Below are positions 53,232 through 64,000 of a DNA stretch of 64,000 nucleotides, piece by piece. This DNA comes from Paracentrotus lividus (Eukaryota; Echinodermata; Echinoidea; Camarodonta; Echinidae): the NCBI GenBank assembly GCA_940671915.1, contig CALNVZ010003435.1, positions 3,367,525-3,431,524 of the forward strand, given 5' to 3'. The position numbers were made by a program, and so were the translations under genes. Within the stretch, counting starts at the first letter, position 1, and every line of letters starts with the position of its first letter. Under the pieces are notes generated by a model. That model saw only the letters and a list, made by a program, of their open reading frames with translations. It searched no databases and was not told where the DNA came from.

Positions 53232-54019
53232 CCCTAATCAGACTGGGGGGCGGGGGAGGCCATCATGGCCCCCCCCCCCCTCAACATTTTCCGCGACCAC
53301 TCCGCCGCACGAAATTTTCTGATCGCGCCGCTTGCTGAATTTTTACTTTCAAGTCTCGCGCATCTTTTGAAACCATTTTCGCAAAAATCGGTCGTACCGT
53401 TACGATGCTGCACGATTTTCAGAAATATCCGTCAGACCGAAATTGGCTCAAAAATTTTGTGTACAAAGTCAATGCAAATTGAGTTTTCTCACCTAATTCA
53501 TAAAGATATGATTATTTTCACTTTCATTGGCTGAAATCAATTTATTTTAGCATATTTATGCTTTAAAATGGTTCTTAAATGATTTTTGCATTAAAAAAAA
53601 AAAGAAAAACAAAAGGTCAAAAAAACAAAGAAATACATAAGAAATTCATAAAACAATAAAATACATAAGAAATACATTTTGAAACAAGAATTTTTTTCTA
53701 GTACAATTGTTAGGAATGCTATAAGGAATAATAATACACAAAATAAGCATTCTAGGAGCTTTATTTTTTTCAATTAGAGCAAAAAGTATGATTTCATGCA
53801 TAAATTAGCATAATTAATTCATATAAAAAAAATTCATATTATTTTGAAAAAAATTAACAGCGCAGTCTTGAAGATTACATGACTCATTACCATCGTGCAA
53901 ATTTTCGGCGCGGTCGCGCGATAGGCGGCCGAGATCTTGGGGGGGGGGCCATCATGGCCCTCCCCCCCCCCCCCCTAGTCTTGACAGCTACCAAAACACC
54001 CCAGTCTGATTAGGGTTAA
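53228..54019. repeat. TTAA element with CCCTAATCAGACTGGG ends
   Basis: TTAACCCTAATCAGACTGGG on the left mirrors CCCAGTCTGATTAGGGTTAA on the right. G-run and C-run blocks sit just inside each end. The interior is AT-rich, with GATCGCGCCG-like CpG patches. Confidence 0.85.
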
Positions 54020-54558
54020 AGTAATTATCATGAACTACTCTAACATGGCATATACACACAGGTAATTTCGATCTAGTTATTTACTTGAATTGCTGCGTTT
54101 AACCCTAAAAAGACTGGGCTATTTTGACATACATAAAGACTGTGGGGGGGGGGATTCAGCCCCCCCCCCCCCCCCCCCCCCCCAAGATCTGGGCCTTTGA
54201 GCACGCGATTGTGCCGAAATTGGCACTCGCGTTACCCACGGCATCCTCTCCAAAACTGAAGAGTCATAATCTCCGGAAAATTTCATCACTAATTAATTAT
54301 GCTAATTTATGCATAAAATCCAAGATTTGCTCTAATTAATTAAATAAAGCTCTAAAAGTGATACTTTTTTTGTTTACAGGTTCTTTGTAGGCTTCTGGTG
54401 AAATGTGTTTTTAAAAAAAAATCTGTATCAAGATTTTTTTTCTTATGTATTCTATTGTTTTTAAAATTTCTTATGTATTTCTTTGTTTTTCGACCTTTTG
54501 TTATATATTGTTTTTTCAATGGAAATCATTGGTGACACTATTTTAATCATAAACAACC

Positions 54559-55586
54559 TTAACCCTAAAAAGACTGGGCTATTTTGACACACATAAAGAC
54601 GGGGGGGGGGGGGGGGGGGGGGGGGGCCATTCAGCCCCCCCCCCAAGATCTCGGCCATCGAGCGCGCGATCGCGCCGAAAAAAATTGGCACGCGCGTTAC
54701 CCATGGCATCCTCTCCAAAACTGAAGAGTCATATCTCTGAAAAATTTCAGTACTAATTAATTATGCTAAGTTATGCATAAATTTAAAGATTTCCTTTATT
54801 TAATTAAATAAAGCCCTGAAAGTGCTAATTTTTGGTTTACAGGCTCTTTGTAGGCTTCTGGTGAAACATGTGTAAAAAAAAAATTCTGTATTAAGATTTA
54901 TTTCTTATGTATTCTATTGTTTTTAAAATTTCTTATGTATTTCTTTGTTTTTCGACTTTTTGTTTTTTAATGTTTTTCAATGGAAATCATTGGTGACACT
55001 ATTTCAATCATAAACAACTTTAAATTAATTGATTTTAATCATTAAAAGAGAAAATAATGATACATTTATGAATTTTGGCTAAAAACAAAATTTGCATTGG
55101 ATTTGTACACAAAATCACGTATTTGAGCAATTTTAGGTCTGATGCACGGTTACAAAATCTATGTAATTTCGGAACCGGACATGATAGCGCAATCGGTTAG
55201 AGCGCCCGTAAAAAGGTAGCCTTTCTTGCTTTCATGAACGGGAGGTCGTGAGTTCGAAACCCGGCCGAGTCATACCAAAGACTTACAAAATGGTACCTAA
55301 AGTTGCCTTTTAACGAGGAGCTTGGGGGTAATAATAACATCATGCAGGGCCCGCTGGGAGAACAGTTGTCAGAACTGAAGTGGCTACCCTGGGTAAATAA
55401 AATGATATTATTATTATTATAACCGCGTACCCGGGCATCACAAATTTGGTCTCAAAAGTTGCGCGAGACTTAAAAGAAAATAGTCACGAAGTCTCGGCAA
55501 AATTTGTTGCCGCATTGCGAAGTTATCGCGAAAAATGTCGAGGGGGGGCTGAATGAGCCCCCCCCCCCCAGTCTTTTTAGGGTTAA
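54559..55586. repeat. Inner copy of the same TTAA element
   Basis: It starts TTAACCCTAAAAAGACTGGG and ends AGTCTTTTTAGGGTTAA. It closely matches the outer copy over both halves (for example CTCTTTGTAGGCTTCTGGTG and CACAAATTTGGTCTCAAAAG). It carries an additional SINE at 55178-55420. Confidence 0.83.
55178..55420 (+). mobile_element. tRNA-derived SINE, full length
   Basis: The head GATAGCGCAATCGGTTAGAG fits a pol III A box and GAGTTCGAAACCC fits a B box, as in tRNA-derived SINEs. The body contains CCCGCTGGGAGAACAGTTGT and ACCCTGGGTAAATAAA. The tail is (ATT)n. It is flanked by AACCG on both sides (55173-55177 and 55421-55425). The outer TTAA element shows the empty site near 55740 (GGAACCGCGTACCCGGG). 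Confidence 0.85.
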
Positions 55587-57021
55587 ATGAATTGATTTTA
55601 ATTAGTTAAGAGAAAATAATAATACAATTATGAATTTTGGCTAAAAACACAATTTGCATTGGATTTTTTGTACACAAAATCACGTATTTGAGCAACTTTG
55701 GGTCTGACGCATGGTTACAAAATGTTACGTAATTTTGGAACCGCGTACCCGGGCATCACAAATTTGGTCTCAAAAGTTGCGCCAGACTTGAAAAAAAATT
55801 GTCATGAAGTCTCAGTGAATTTTTTTTCCCGCGTTGTGAAGTTATCGCAAAAAATGTTGGGGGGGCTGAATGAGGCCCCCCCCCCCCAGTCTTTTTAGGG
55901 TTAAGACCCTGGTCGTGTCATTCAAGACACATTGAGGTGGACCATTTTCCACAGAGAGGGAATGATTGATAAGGATAATAAATGTCAGAGAGGTACACTA
56001 TTCATGTACATATCACAGCACTTATGGTACCCTTAGAGATCTACTTGGGCACAAATCCAACCATAACCAGTGATGGTCAGAAACCCATGTCTTTTTATTG
56101 TGTCACTCACACACATTTTTAAAATCATAATTTCCAAGACCAATTGTACAATTTAAATCCAACTGGTAATGACACATGCCACTCCTACATCATACATAAT
56201 ATGGTAGTCATGATCCATTCATAACCTGCAAGTGCAAAGATATGCACCCTTCTATCAGTCCAAATGTTGTGTCACTCGGGTTTGAATATGACCATTACCA
56301 ATTTGTCTCATAAATTCTCAATAATCTATAAAGGCCTGCCATTTAGTTGGATGAACTCTCACTCAGCTATTGGTATTAAAACAATAGTTTAAAGTTTCAC
56401 ACTTTCAAATGGAACCTCCCCCCTAATGCCTTTTTCTAGTTCAGTGTAAAGACAATTTTACCCCCAACTCTTTACTGGTATTGATGAATGCAATGTTATG
56501 CAACATCTGGTATAAAAGGTGACTTGTTTTACAAAATCCGGTGGCAATTATCGGGTTTTGAAAAGTTTTATCACATTTGGCTTTTGTCAAATATCAGATG
56601 TCGCTGGAAAGATGGATTTAAAAAAAAAAAAAGAAAGAAAAGAGAATGGGCAGAAGAAAGAAAATTTCACAGGTTATACTCTTTTGTTGATATGATATAC
56701 TATTCATTAGATTTGATAATAGCTAGGTTGGGATTTTAAAATTTTATTTCCAGCGTAGTTAATCATCTCTTTGTACAGTGTTGATATAGTATAGTATATA
56801 CACCAATGTTCAACATTGGTGGGTGCTCGGTACAATAGGTATACATGTGCACCAAGATTTGAGCTCAGGAACCCCAAATTTAAAACATGCAACCCTTTGC
56901 ACACATCCTTGCCCTGTAACTCTAATCAGATTTTTATTTTATTTTTTTTTTCAAATTTGCGCTTAGTTGTAATTATTTATGTTTACATGACAATGGACAT
57001 CTTTCAAAGTTGATTTTGGAC

Positions 57022-57148
57022 CCTGGGGGCCGTACCACTACACCGTCATAAATTTAAGTTCTTGGACAACCCATTCAAACATGTGTTAATTCTACACCAC
57101 GTTTCCCGATGGGTTGTCCAAGAACTTAGACTTAGGACGGCCCCCTGG
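57022..57148. repeat. Fold-back MITE with CCTGGGGGCCGT ends
   Basis: CTGGGGGCCGTACC on the left and GGACGGCCCCCTGG on the right, with a long internal stem AAGTTCTTGGACAACCCAT / ATGGGTTGTCCAAGAACTT. It lies about 50 bp upstream of copy B exon 3. Confidence 0.85.
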
Positions 57149-57201
57149 TATACATCAATTAGATTTGATAGTTGATTTATTGATGTTGTTTTTAATTGCA
57201 G

Positions 57202-57313
57202 CGATAGTGACTTTGACCATCATGGACCCCAATCTGCTCAAGCCAAGAAGAGGAGGTTTCAAGATAACACCTTGCTTGCAGCTGGAGGGGAGCAGGAAGG
57301 AGTTGATGCATAA
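57202..57313 (+). CDS. RRM gene copy B exon 3 (terminal)
   Basis: After the acceptor AATTGCAG the exon completes an Arg codon and reads DSDFDHHGPQSAQAKKRRFQ, then DNTLLAAGGEQEGVDA and TAA at 57311-57313. The KKRRFQDN motif matches copy A. Copy B totals 163 residues. It is much shorter than hnRNP C, lacking the coiled coil and acidic tail. Confidence 0.8.
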
Positions 57314-57409
57314 TTAAATCACAGCCACAGCCATGTCTAAGAGGATAGACTGTTCAATAGTCCAGTTTCACTCCTGGCGACATATTAACAAGATATTTAA
57401 ACAACCTGT

Positions 57410-57415
57410 AATAAA
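57410..57415 (+). terminator. Poly(A) signal AATAAA
   Basis: AATAAA about 100 bp after the copy B stop codon, suitable as the polyadenylation signal of the RRM transcript. Confidence 0.5.
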
Positions 57416-57419
57416 AGAA

Positions 57420-60040
57420 AGAACTATAATACATGGAATCCAGTTTGCATACATTAGTTGTTGCTATGTCAGGTAAGCCTCGGGCAAGCTTTCGGGTTGT
57501 CAAAAACAAATTTTGTTTAAATAGTGTGCATAAAATTTGAATATGTTAGTAAACTGGTCTATTACATTGTATCTATGATCCCTTTTTGGTCAGGATAGAG
57601 TAGATTGGGTACATACTGAACCAGATAGATTACCAAAGTAATTCACGTTGGTGATATTGTCAAGGGTTAGTTGTACCATGATAACACCACATCCTATCTA
57701 TAGATATGCCCGATTCAAGAACGTTGCTTGAACGCATTCTTTTATGTTTAGAATGGATGATCAAGATGATGGACTACTGTGAATATGGTTCTCTTAAGGA
57801 GTACTCCATCAAACAATTATTTTAGATTTCATCTGATCCCATCTTGGAAGAAGTAGGAATGATGAATTAACGCAAAATATCGGGAAAATCACATTGTTTT
57901 AATTTTTATGTACACCAGCACTCCAAAGTTTGTTGTAAGTCACTGCTCAGAAAAACTGTGCTGTTTCTAGTATATGATGTATACAGACTTTCTTTACTGA
58001 CGAAAATTAAATACAGGTAGATTGAATTATTTCATCCAATATTCTGTTCAAAATAAAACACATCATTCTTTTGTCTTGTACTATTAAAACATATTTTTTT
58101 CAATTGTGACACAGCCTAAATCAACAATCAACTTAACACCTTCTATTTGCTGTTTTGTTTGTTCGTATTATTTTAATCAGGAAATTATGTCACAACACCT
58201 ACATGTGTTGGCAAAATTTTAAAGTGGGCAAAATTTTATAATTGGCATAAATTTCATGGTCTCATGATATTTTGTAGGTTGAGTTGCCCCATACTATGTC
58301 AACTAAGGACTTAAAGGAGGACATGGAATATTAATCTGTAATATTTTATTGTATTACATAAAATAATATTGTTAAAAAGATTTTAAGATTAATCAGTACT
58401 CACAAAGCTTTTCAAACAGAAGACGGAGCTTTTGAAACTAAAATTTGATGACTGGTATTCACAACTATATGTAACGCTGTAAATGTATACCCTTGAAAAG
58501 TTAGAATTGTCCAACTTGTCCTATTTTCCCCTTCCTGTTTTTTTAAGGCTACTGCAATCATATGCATTTTTATGAAACTCCCTGTTTTTGTTGAGTAGTT
58601 GTTTTTGTAAATATAATCCGAAGGGTTAGAGAAGAAAGGGTAAAGCATTCCGAACTTTTTTTTTTTTTTTTTAAATACGAGTTTTGAAATCACTTTTGTA
58701 CATGTAGGCTGTTGATCATTACATTTAAGTTTACCTTGTGTAAATATAATTTTTGTCTTTGGTTTGTTGTTAAATGATGGGATGGAAACAATTGTACTTG
58801 GCTAAATGTACATAGTTCTGATCTGAAACATGAAAGTTGTCAAGTACAAGGCTTGTCAGAAGAGCCAAATGAAATAATACAAAGTTTGGAAAATGTGTCT
58901 TTTTATTATTTGTTTCTTTACAATTTTGGATAATTATTGAATACTGTAATACCAGGTGTTTTCATGCTAATTGTGATTTGTAAAGGTAATTTTGTTCCTC
59001 AGGATACATGTTTGTAATGACATGATATTTGTCATGTTTTATGCAAAGATTTAGTAGTGAAAACTGAACATTGAATTTTGCTATTCATGAAGGTTTCTGG
59101 TAAAACAGTACATCAGATTTTATACAGTCTACTCCTGTTATAAAAACAGGCATGATTTTTCCGCCGATTTTGAAATTCTAAAAAAATAAATAAATAAAAA
59201 GACTTGGAACACGAGATTGATTTGACGAAGTTGCAGCCAAAGAAATCATGAATTTTCTATACCTAAAATTGCAAACCCACACCCAGGAAGTTACGTCGCT
59301 ACGCTCCCTCACTGGTAGCAATTTTCCTCTTTTTTTGAAATTTCTCTGTCTCATGCCTGAAAAAGCACAGAAACATTTAAATTTCATAACGATTGTTCAT
59401 TGATTTTGTGTCTCAGAACCTAGGTGCTCAAAAAAAAAGTTTCATTCAGACAAGGTATATACATAATAGCCTTGGTCCCATGTTAATGGGAGTGGACTGT
59501 AGTGTTTTTTTGTTTTTTTTTCTTATTGTCAATTATGAATCTGCTAGTTCATAGTTAGTTGTGTTGATATTTGAAGATGAAAGAGAGAGAGTGTGAAAGT
59601 GTGAGGAAGAGAAAAGAACACCAATATGCAAATGTTTTGTCATGTTCCATATTCCTTTCACACAATGCAGGAACAAAACTGAAGCAAATCAATTTTTCAT
59701 TTCTTTGTTATTTAGCAGAGTCGCACCAGTGAAACAGACCACCTGCTTGCCATTCCTGTTAATGTAATATTTTGTTCAGTTTGGTGTCGGTTCTGGGTCA
59801 GTTTCAGTGGTGTGATTTGGCTATATGCAGTTTTTGCAAAATGAGATAGATTGAGGCATATAAACACACTTTTGTGTTGTTTTACATTTAAGATGAACTA
59901 TATACCATTACATTACATTTACATATTGGTCTGGTGTTTGTGCTTTGTAGAAGAGCAGTGAATACATCATGAGTGTGATAGAAGTCATTACAGGGAGTGC
60001 CAAGCGCGGCGATTTCATGTCCACGGGGGGGGGGGGGGGG
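57420..60040. other. 3' flank of the RRM locus, noncoding
   Basis: AT-rich sequence, some of which may be a longer 3' UTR. No gene is recognised. The inverse copy of the 3328-3520 repeat is at 59210-59363. Confidence 0.4.
59210..59363. repeat. Dispersed repeat, copy 2 (inverse of 3328-3520)
   Basis: GACGAAGTTGCAGCCAAAG, ACCTAAAATTGCAAA and GTCGCTACGCTCCCTCACTG are the inverse of segments at 3328-3520. Confidence 0.7.
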
Positions 60041-60605
60041 GACGGAAACACCCAAAAGTGAAAATAATACACTCAAAATTCGCATACTTCGCACATTATG
60101 CAGAAACTATAATTTGAATGAAAATGTTTGCGAACAGCAAAGCGCGAGCTGAAATTTTGACTTACAAGAACATTTAGCATTGTATTTGACATACATTTTA
60201 CCTCTTTATTAGCTTCCAAGCTAATAACTACATGTTAAGCTTTAAAAATCGGTGGGGGGGGGGACGATCCCCCTGAAAAAAAATCGAGGGGGGGTGGACA
60301 CGTCCCCCCCCCCAGGATCACGGAAACGCCCAAAAGTGAAAAAATAATACACTCAAAATTCGCATACTTCGCACATTATGCAGAAACTAATAATTTGAAT
60401 GAAAATGTTTGCGAGCGCAAAGCGCGAGCTGAAAATTTTGACTTACAAGAACATTTAGCATTGTATTTGACATACATTTTACCTCTTTATTAGCTTCACA
60501 AGCTAATAACTACATGTTAAGCTTTAAAAATCGAGGGGGGGGGACGATCCCCCTGAAAAAAAATCGAGGGGGGGTGGACACGTCCCCCCCCCCCCCCCCC
60601 CCCCC
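60030..60605. repeat. Two tandem copies of a ~280-bp repeat
   Basis: CGGAAACACCCAAAAGTGAA... to CCCCCCAGGATCA (60041-60315) is repeated at about 60322-60600. Each copy contains an AGCGCGAGCTGAAA phrase and G- and C-runs. Confidence 0.85.
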
Positions 60606-61633
60606 CCGGATCGCCGCCAATGGGGAGTGCAGATGTGTTGCTCCTGGCTTTATTTTGTATAAAGATGTAGGGTTGGGGTATTAAGTTCAGGTTAGGGTTA
60701 CTTATGTTTATTACGCCTCACTTATAGAACTTACATCAGAGCAAGTGTCGTGGAAATTTTCTAACACTAACGTTAACGTGAAGGCATACAGTCGATGAGT
60801 TAGTTGTTTTGAAATAATAGGGGGGAGGGGGCGTCCCCTGCGCTTGGATCTGCCACTGCTTTGAATGTCTTATATTTTAAGGATTTTGCAGCTATGTCCA
60901 ACAGTTTTATGCTAAAATTTTGAATTGGATCTATTCTTAATGTTGTCCCTCCTAATACCATTGAGGAAATCATGTTGAACATTTACTGCTCGCTTGCATC
61001 CATGCGGTCCTGGCTGCATGTAGGCATATTTCCAAATATTTTTTTCATGGCCAACTTACAAATTTTAAACTATTAGGAAACTAATCATGTTCATACCATT
61101 CAAATATCATGACTCTTATTTATTAATAATTGGGACTGGATCTGCCCTCCATTCAAAACACAAACATTTGTTAACATTTCAACAATCGTGGTACAACGCC
61201 GGTGAGCGTACTGGCGTAAACATTTGCATATTAGCACTGTAGGTGAACTCCACGCGAGCTCAAGGAAGGTGTGTATGATAATCTCCTTACTTCCCGTTTT
61301 TTATGAAGTGTGATATTGTATAAATATTTAGTTTAAGTGTTATTTTAAGATGTGAATGTGATGAGAATTATCGAAGATTGTGTTCAATGAAGATATACCT
61401 CTTTTGAAATCTGGTTCATATATAAATTTGATGAAACATGCAGTGCCAGGCCCAGCCCAGGTGCTGAAAATGAACTTGGCTGTGGTGCGATGACGATCGA
61501 TGGGCATGACACGCTGACGACACGGGGACACGCCAGGCGAGGCGTGCCCATGTTCATGGCTCAGGGTCGGTTTGAAGTGAGGGAGTGATCGCATGTGAGT
61601 GAGAGCAACTTGCACGGGTTGCACTTTATAGAC
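60606..61633. other. Noncoding, nothing recognised
   Basis: Unique-looking AT-rich sequence with no coding signature. A 94-codon minus ORF at 61340-61624 has no recognisable domain. Confidence 0.4.
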
Positions 61634-61786
61634 TTTATTAAAATTAATGCCTCATTTTGGTCTAGATCTATACAATCACCACGTATGTTCGACCGTCGGT
61701 TCCCGTCGCTAGGGAACTGACGGTCGAACATATGTGGTGATTGTATCTAACTTGTTAGACCGAAATGAGGCATTAATTTTAATAAA
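61634..61786. repeat. Short fold-back MITE
   Basis: Arms of ~70 bp (AATTAATGCCTCATTTTGGTC and inverse; CACGTATGTTCGACCGTC and inverse) with a 7-bp centre near 61706-61712. Confidence 0.9.
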
Positions 61787-61954
61787 TACAGATCGATACT
61801 CACATAAAACTAATAGAGCAGCAATAATACCTGGTCCTAAATCTTCTTATTAATATTGTCGTGGTGGCAGGAAATACAAATAGTGATCCCAAATTTAGGC
61901 TTAAAATTGGATATTCTGTGTTCCTTTCGTCTTTCGCAAATGGATTTCGGTGGT

Positions 61955-62145
61955 GATTACCCGAAAATCTCCAATGCGGGCTGCATTTCAAAATATCGTG
62001 GTGTGACCCTGTGCACGTATGGCGATATAGATCTATGTGGCGCAAGAAAAGTAAAGCGAGGCACCGCACTTGGGGTTGCTCTAGCGCGCAGGGTCACAGC
62101 GCGATATTTTGAAATGCAGCCCGGAATGGAGATTTCCGTGTAATC
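61955..62145. repeat. Second fold-back element
   Basis: GCTGCATTTCAAAATATCG and CAGGGTCACA/TGTGACCCTG are in inverted arrangement around a GC-rich centre. The ends GATTAC/GTAATC mirror each other. Confidence 0.85.
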
Positions 62146-62356
62146 ATCAAGACGTCTTGGGAATGTCAGTCAATATTCATCATTTTAGGTAAGTCACCAA
62201 CACATAGTTACTAAAAAACAATTAAAGGATCATTAAAGATGCCTCTGATAAAACAAATTTAAGTGAGGTATCTTTAGGCCTAGGCCTGATGCCTAAAATG
62301 TAACTTTTTTCTAGCTTTGATTTTTGACCACAACGTTTAATTTCCATTCCTTCTAC

Positions 62357-62385
62357 AGCCCCGTCGCCTTCGGCAACGGGGCTGT
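62357..62385. repeat. GC hairpin CAGCCCCG...CGGGGCTG
   Basis: A perfect stem CAGCCCCG/CGGGGCTG with a small loop containing CCTTCGG. It is isolated in AT-rich DNA and no adjacent gene is seen. It may be a small repeat, as are the pair at 13262-13334. Confidence 0.6.
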
Positions 62386-62399
62386 CGATAGTTAGGGTT

Positions 62400-63457
62400 G
62401 CACTATGTCTATGAATGAAGTGAAGACAAGTGCTCTGAAATCTATGTCTGCACACCTAAAAGTTAGACCTCGATATCAATACAAAGTAAAATATTAGTTT
62501 GAAATTCTGTTCATTATCCAATTTCCATATTTTTGATCACTGAAATAAAAACTTTTATTAAATTAAACAACATCAATGTTTTTTTAGTGTTATAATTTTA
62601 AGATATGCTTGTCATTTTTTGTTGCAAAACTGAAAGTGCCCTGGCCTTGTCCGTGCACTAACTCATTATTTTTGTACGCAATTTAGACTCTATACTTTTT
62701 TTTGTGTGCGTGTAACTTTCTGGAACTTGATATCTACTAAAAAAAAAAGGTCTGAAGGAGTATCATGACTTTTTATTAATAATGATATTGAAATATATAT
62801 ACGCTTGAGTACATATTTAGCCTTATTCTCTCGCCATACAATGAATAGAAACTAATTCAAAGTGTGTTTTTTATTTTGATTATGACAGTTTTTGATTTCA
62901 CATTTTTTAATTCAAGGTATTAAGTCTTGAGACAGAATGACGATAAAGCCTTTTGTAGCTTATATAAACTTAGTTTACAATTGAATCAATCCTTGATTGG
63001 TTTAACTTTTAAGTTTTTTTTGTTTTTTTTAATCAGTCGGATCTACAATCCTTCGTCATTTGGTATGAGTCTTCTGTAAACTTTACAGTTACACATTTTC
63101 ATCATCTTGAAAATACTTTTTACTTTCATTTTAACAAACAATTGGACATTTAAAATCAATAGAGTGTCCTGTTCCCAATCTGAGTAATCATCTTTAGGAA
63201 AGGGATCTTCATGTTATTACGATTGGCTAAATCTGATAATAGGAGAACCCCCTATCTCCCTCTTCTCAAAATACCCCATGCACCGGTCAAGCAGGGCCTG
63301 ACCTTTACATTTTTTAAAGGGAGCCAGCCGGGCTCCTCCAGCACTTTTTAAGGAGCCCGCAGGGGTTTCAGGGAGCCCAAGTTTATCATGTCTGTTTTTT
63401 TGTCTTAATAATGTTCATCAACTATCGAAAAATTAGACAAAGTTATGATACTTTTTA
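62400..63457. other. Noncoding, with short GGGAGCC repeats near 63320-63380
   Basis: AT-rich. Near 63318-63380 the phrase AGGGAGCC occurs several times in both orientations. No gene seen. Confidence 0.35.
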
Positions 63458-64000
63458 TGCCTCTGCCACCGAAGCTGGTGCCGGAGGCATCATGTTTTCG
63501 GGTTGTCCGTCCGTCCGTCTGTACGTCCCGCCTGCTCGTTATCGCGATATCTCAAGAACCACTTGAGATATCAACTTCAAACTTATGAATAGTATGTATC
63601 ACCAAGGGAAGACAATCTGATTAGATTTTGGAGCATGTAGGTCAAAGGTCTAAGGTCAAGTAGTGAAATTCTATGTATCGAGTTCGTTATGGCGATATCT
63701 CAAGAACCATTTGAGATATGAGCTACAAGCTTAGTTGTAGTAAGTACCGCCATAGGAAGATGATCTGATTAGATTTTGGAATATGTAGGTCAAAGGTCAA
63801 GGTCACGGAGGTTGAGTAGTGAAATTCTATGTTTTGAGTTCGTTATCGGGATATCTCAAGAACCATTTCAGATATGAGCTTCAAACTTAGGTGTAGTATG
63901 TACCGCTACAGGAAGATGATCCGATTAGATTATGGATTATATAAGTCAAAGGTCAAGGGTCATAGAGGTCAAGATCTGAAAAATCCATGTATTGAGTTTG
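63458..64000. repeat. Interspersed repeat with ~150-bp internal tandem units (runs off the window)
   Basis: The start GCCTCTGCCACCGAAGCTGG...GGTTGTCCGTCCGTCC is followed by three units that each contain GATATCTCAAGAACCA and AGGTCAAAGGTC, at about 63541, 63691 and 63849. The last unit is cut by the window end. This repeat form is common in marine invertebrate genomes. Confidence 0.8.

Larger units (their letters stand above)
54099..55904. repeat. TTAA element with CCCTAAAAAGACTGGG ends (outer), containing a copy of itself
   Basis: TTAACCCTAAAAAGACTGGG at 54099 is mirrored by CCCAGTCTTTTTAGGGTTAA ending at 55904. The two halves are separated by a second copy of the same element inserted at an internal TTAA (54559-55586). 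Long G and C runs lie inside each end. Confidence 0.83.

Noticed and set aside
53265-53534. 89-codon plus ORF
   Set aside because: Entirely inside a TTAA fold-back element and lacking any domain.
55178-55275. Free-standing tRNA gene
   Set aside because: A and B boxes are present, but the acceptor stem is not formed and the sequence continues into a SINE body with an ATT tail and target duplications.

Overview
The window reads as genomic DNA of a marine deuterostome, most likely a sea urchin or related echinoderm. It is AT-rich and intron-rich, with dense fold-back MITEs, 5'-truncated non-LTR retrotransposons, a tRNA-derived SINE and the GAGCGCGAAGCGCGAGC-type repeats I associate with sea urchin DNA. 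The species call is inference. All coding sequence I can support belongs to three animal loci.

Layout: 1-8.3 kb is noncoding, with dispersed repeats. 8.3-12.3 kb (minus) is a DSEL-like gene (dermatan-sulfate epimerase-like, with C-terminal sulfotransferase domain): about 880 C-terminal codons are open, but the N-terminal ~300 codons are broken by many frame changes. 12.6-19.2 kb is noncoding. 19.2-35.7 kb (minus) is a complete-looking TMX3 gene (transmembrane thioredoxin / protein disulfide isomerase) of about 14 exons. 36-43.3 kb is transposon-rich. 43.3-57.4 kb (plus) carries a tandemly duplicated small RRM gene related to hnRNP C/RALY (copies A and B), whose last intron in copy B is swollen by nested transposons. 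57.4-64 kb is noncoding and repetitive.

The most unusual region is TMX3. Its exon for the last thioredoxin-like domain exists as three intact tandem 133-nt copies separated by 37-nt spacers (plus a decayed fourth), a layout that forces mutually exclusive use. The gene also has two alternative, homologous last exons that encode the transmembrane segment followed by either a strongly acidic or a strongly basic cytosolic tail. Two decayed partial copies of the WCGHC active-site exon follow the real one. Exon duplication has thus happened at three places in one PDI gene.

Together, DSEL acts on glycosaminoglycans in the secretory pathway and TMX3 on disulfides in the ER; they are not an operon, but their adjacency in the same orientation matches human chromosome 18q22 and looks like conserved synteny. 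The RRM pair can be read as two separate 156- and 163-residue proteins or, by an in-frame splice from A exon 3 to B exon 1, as one protein with two RRMs.
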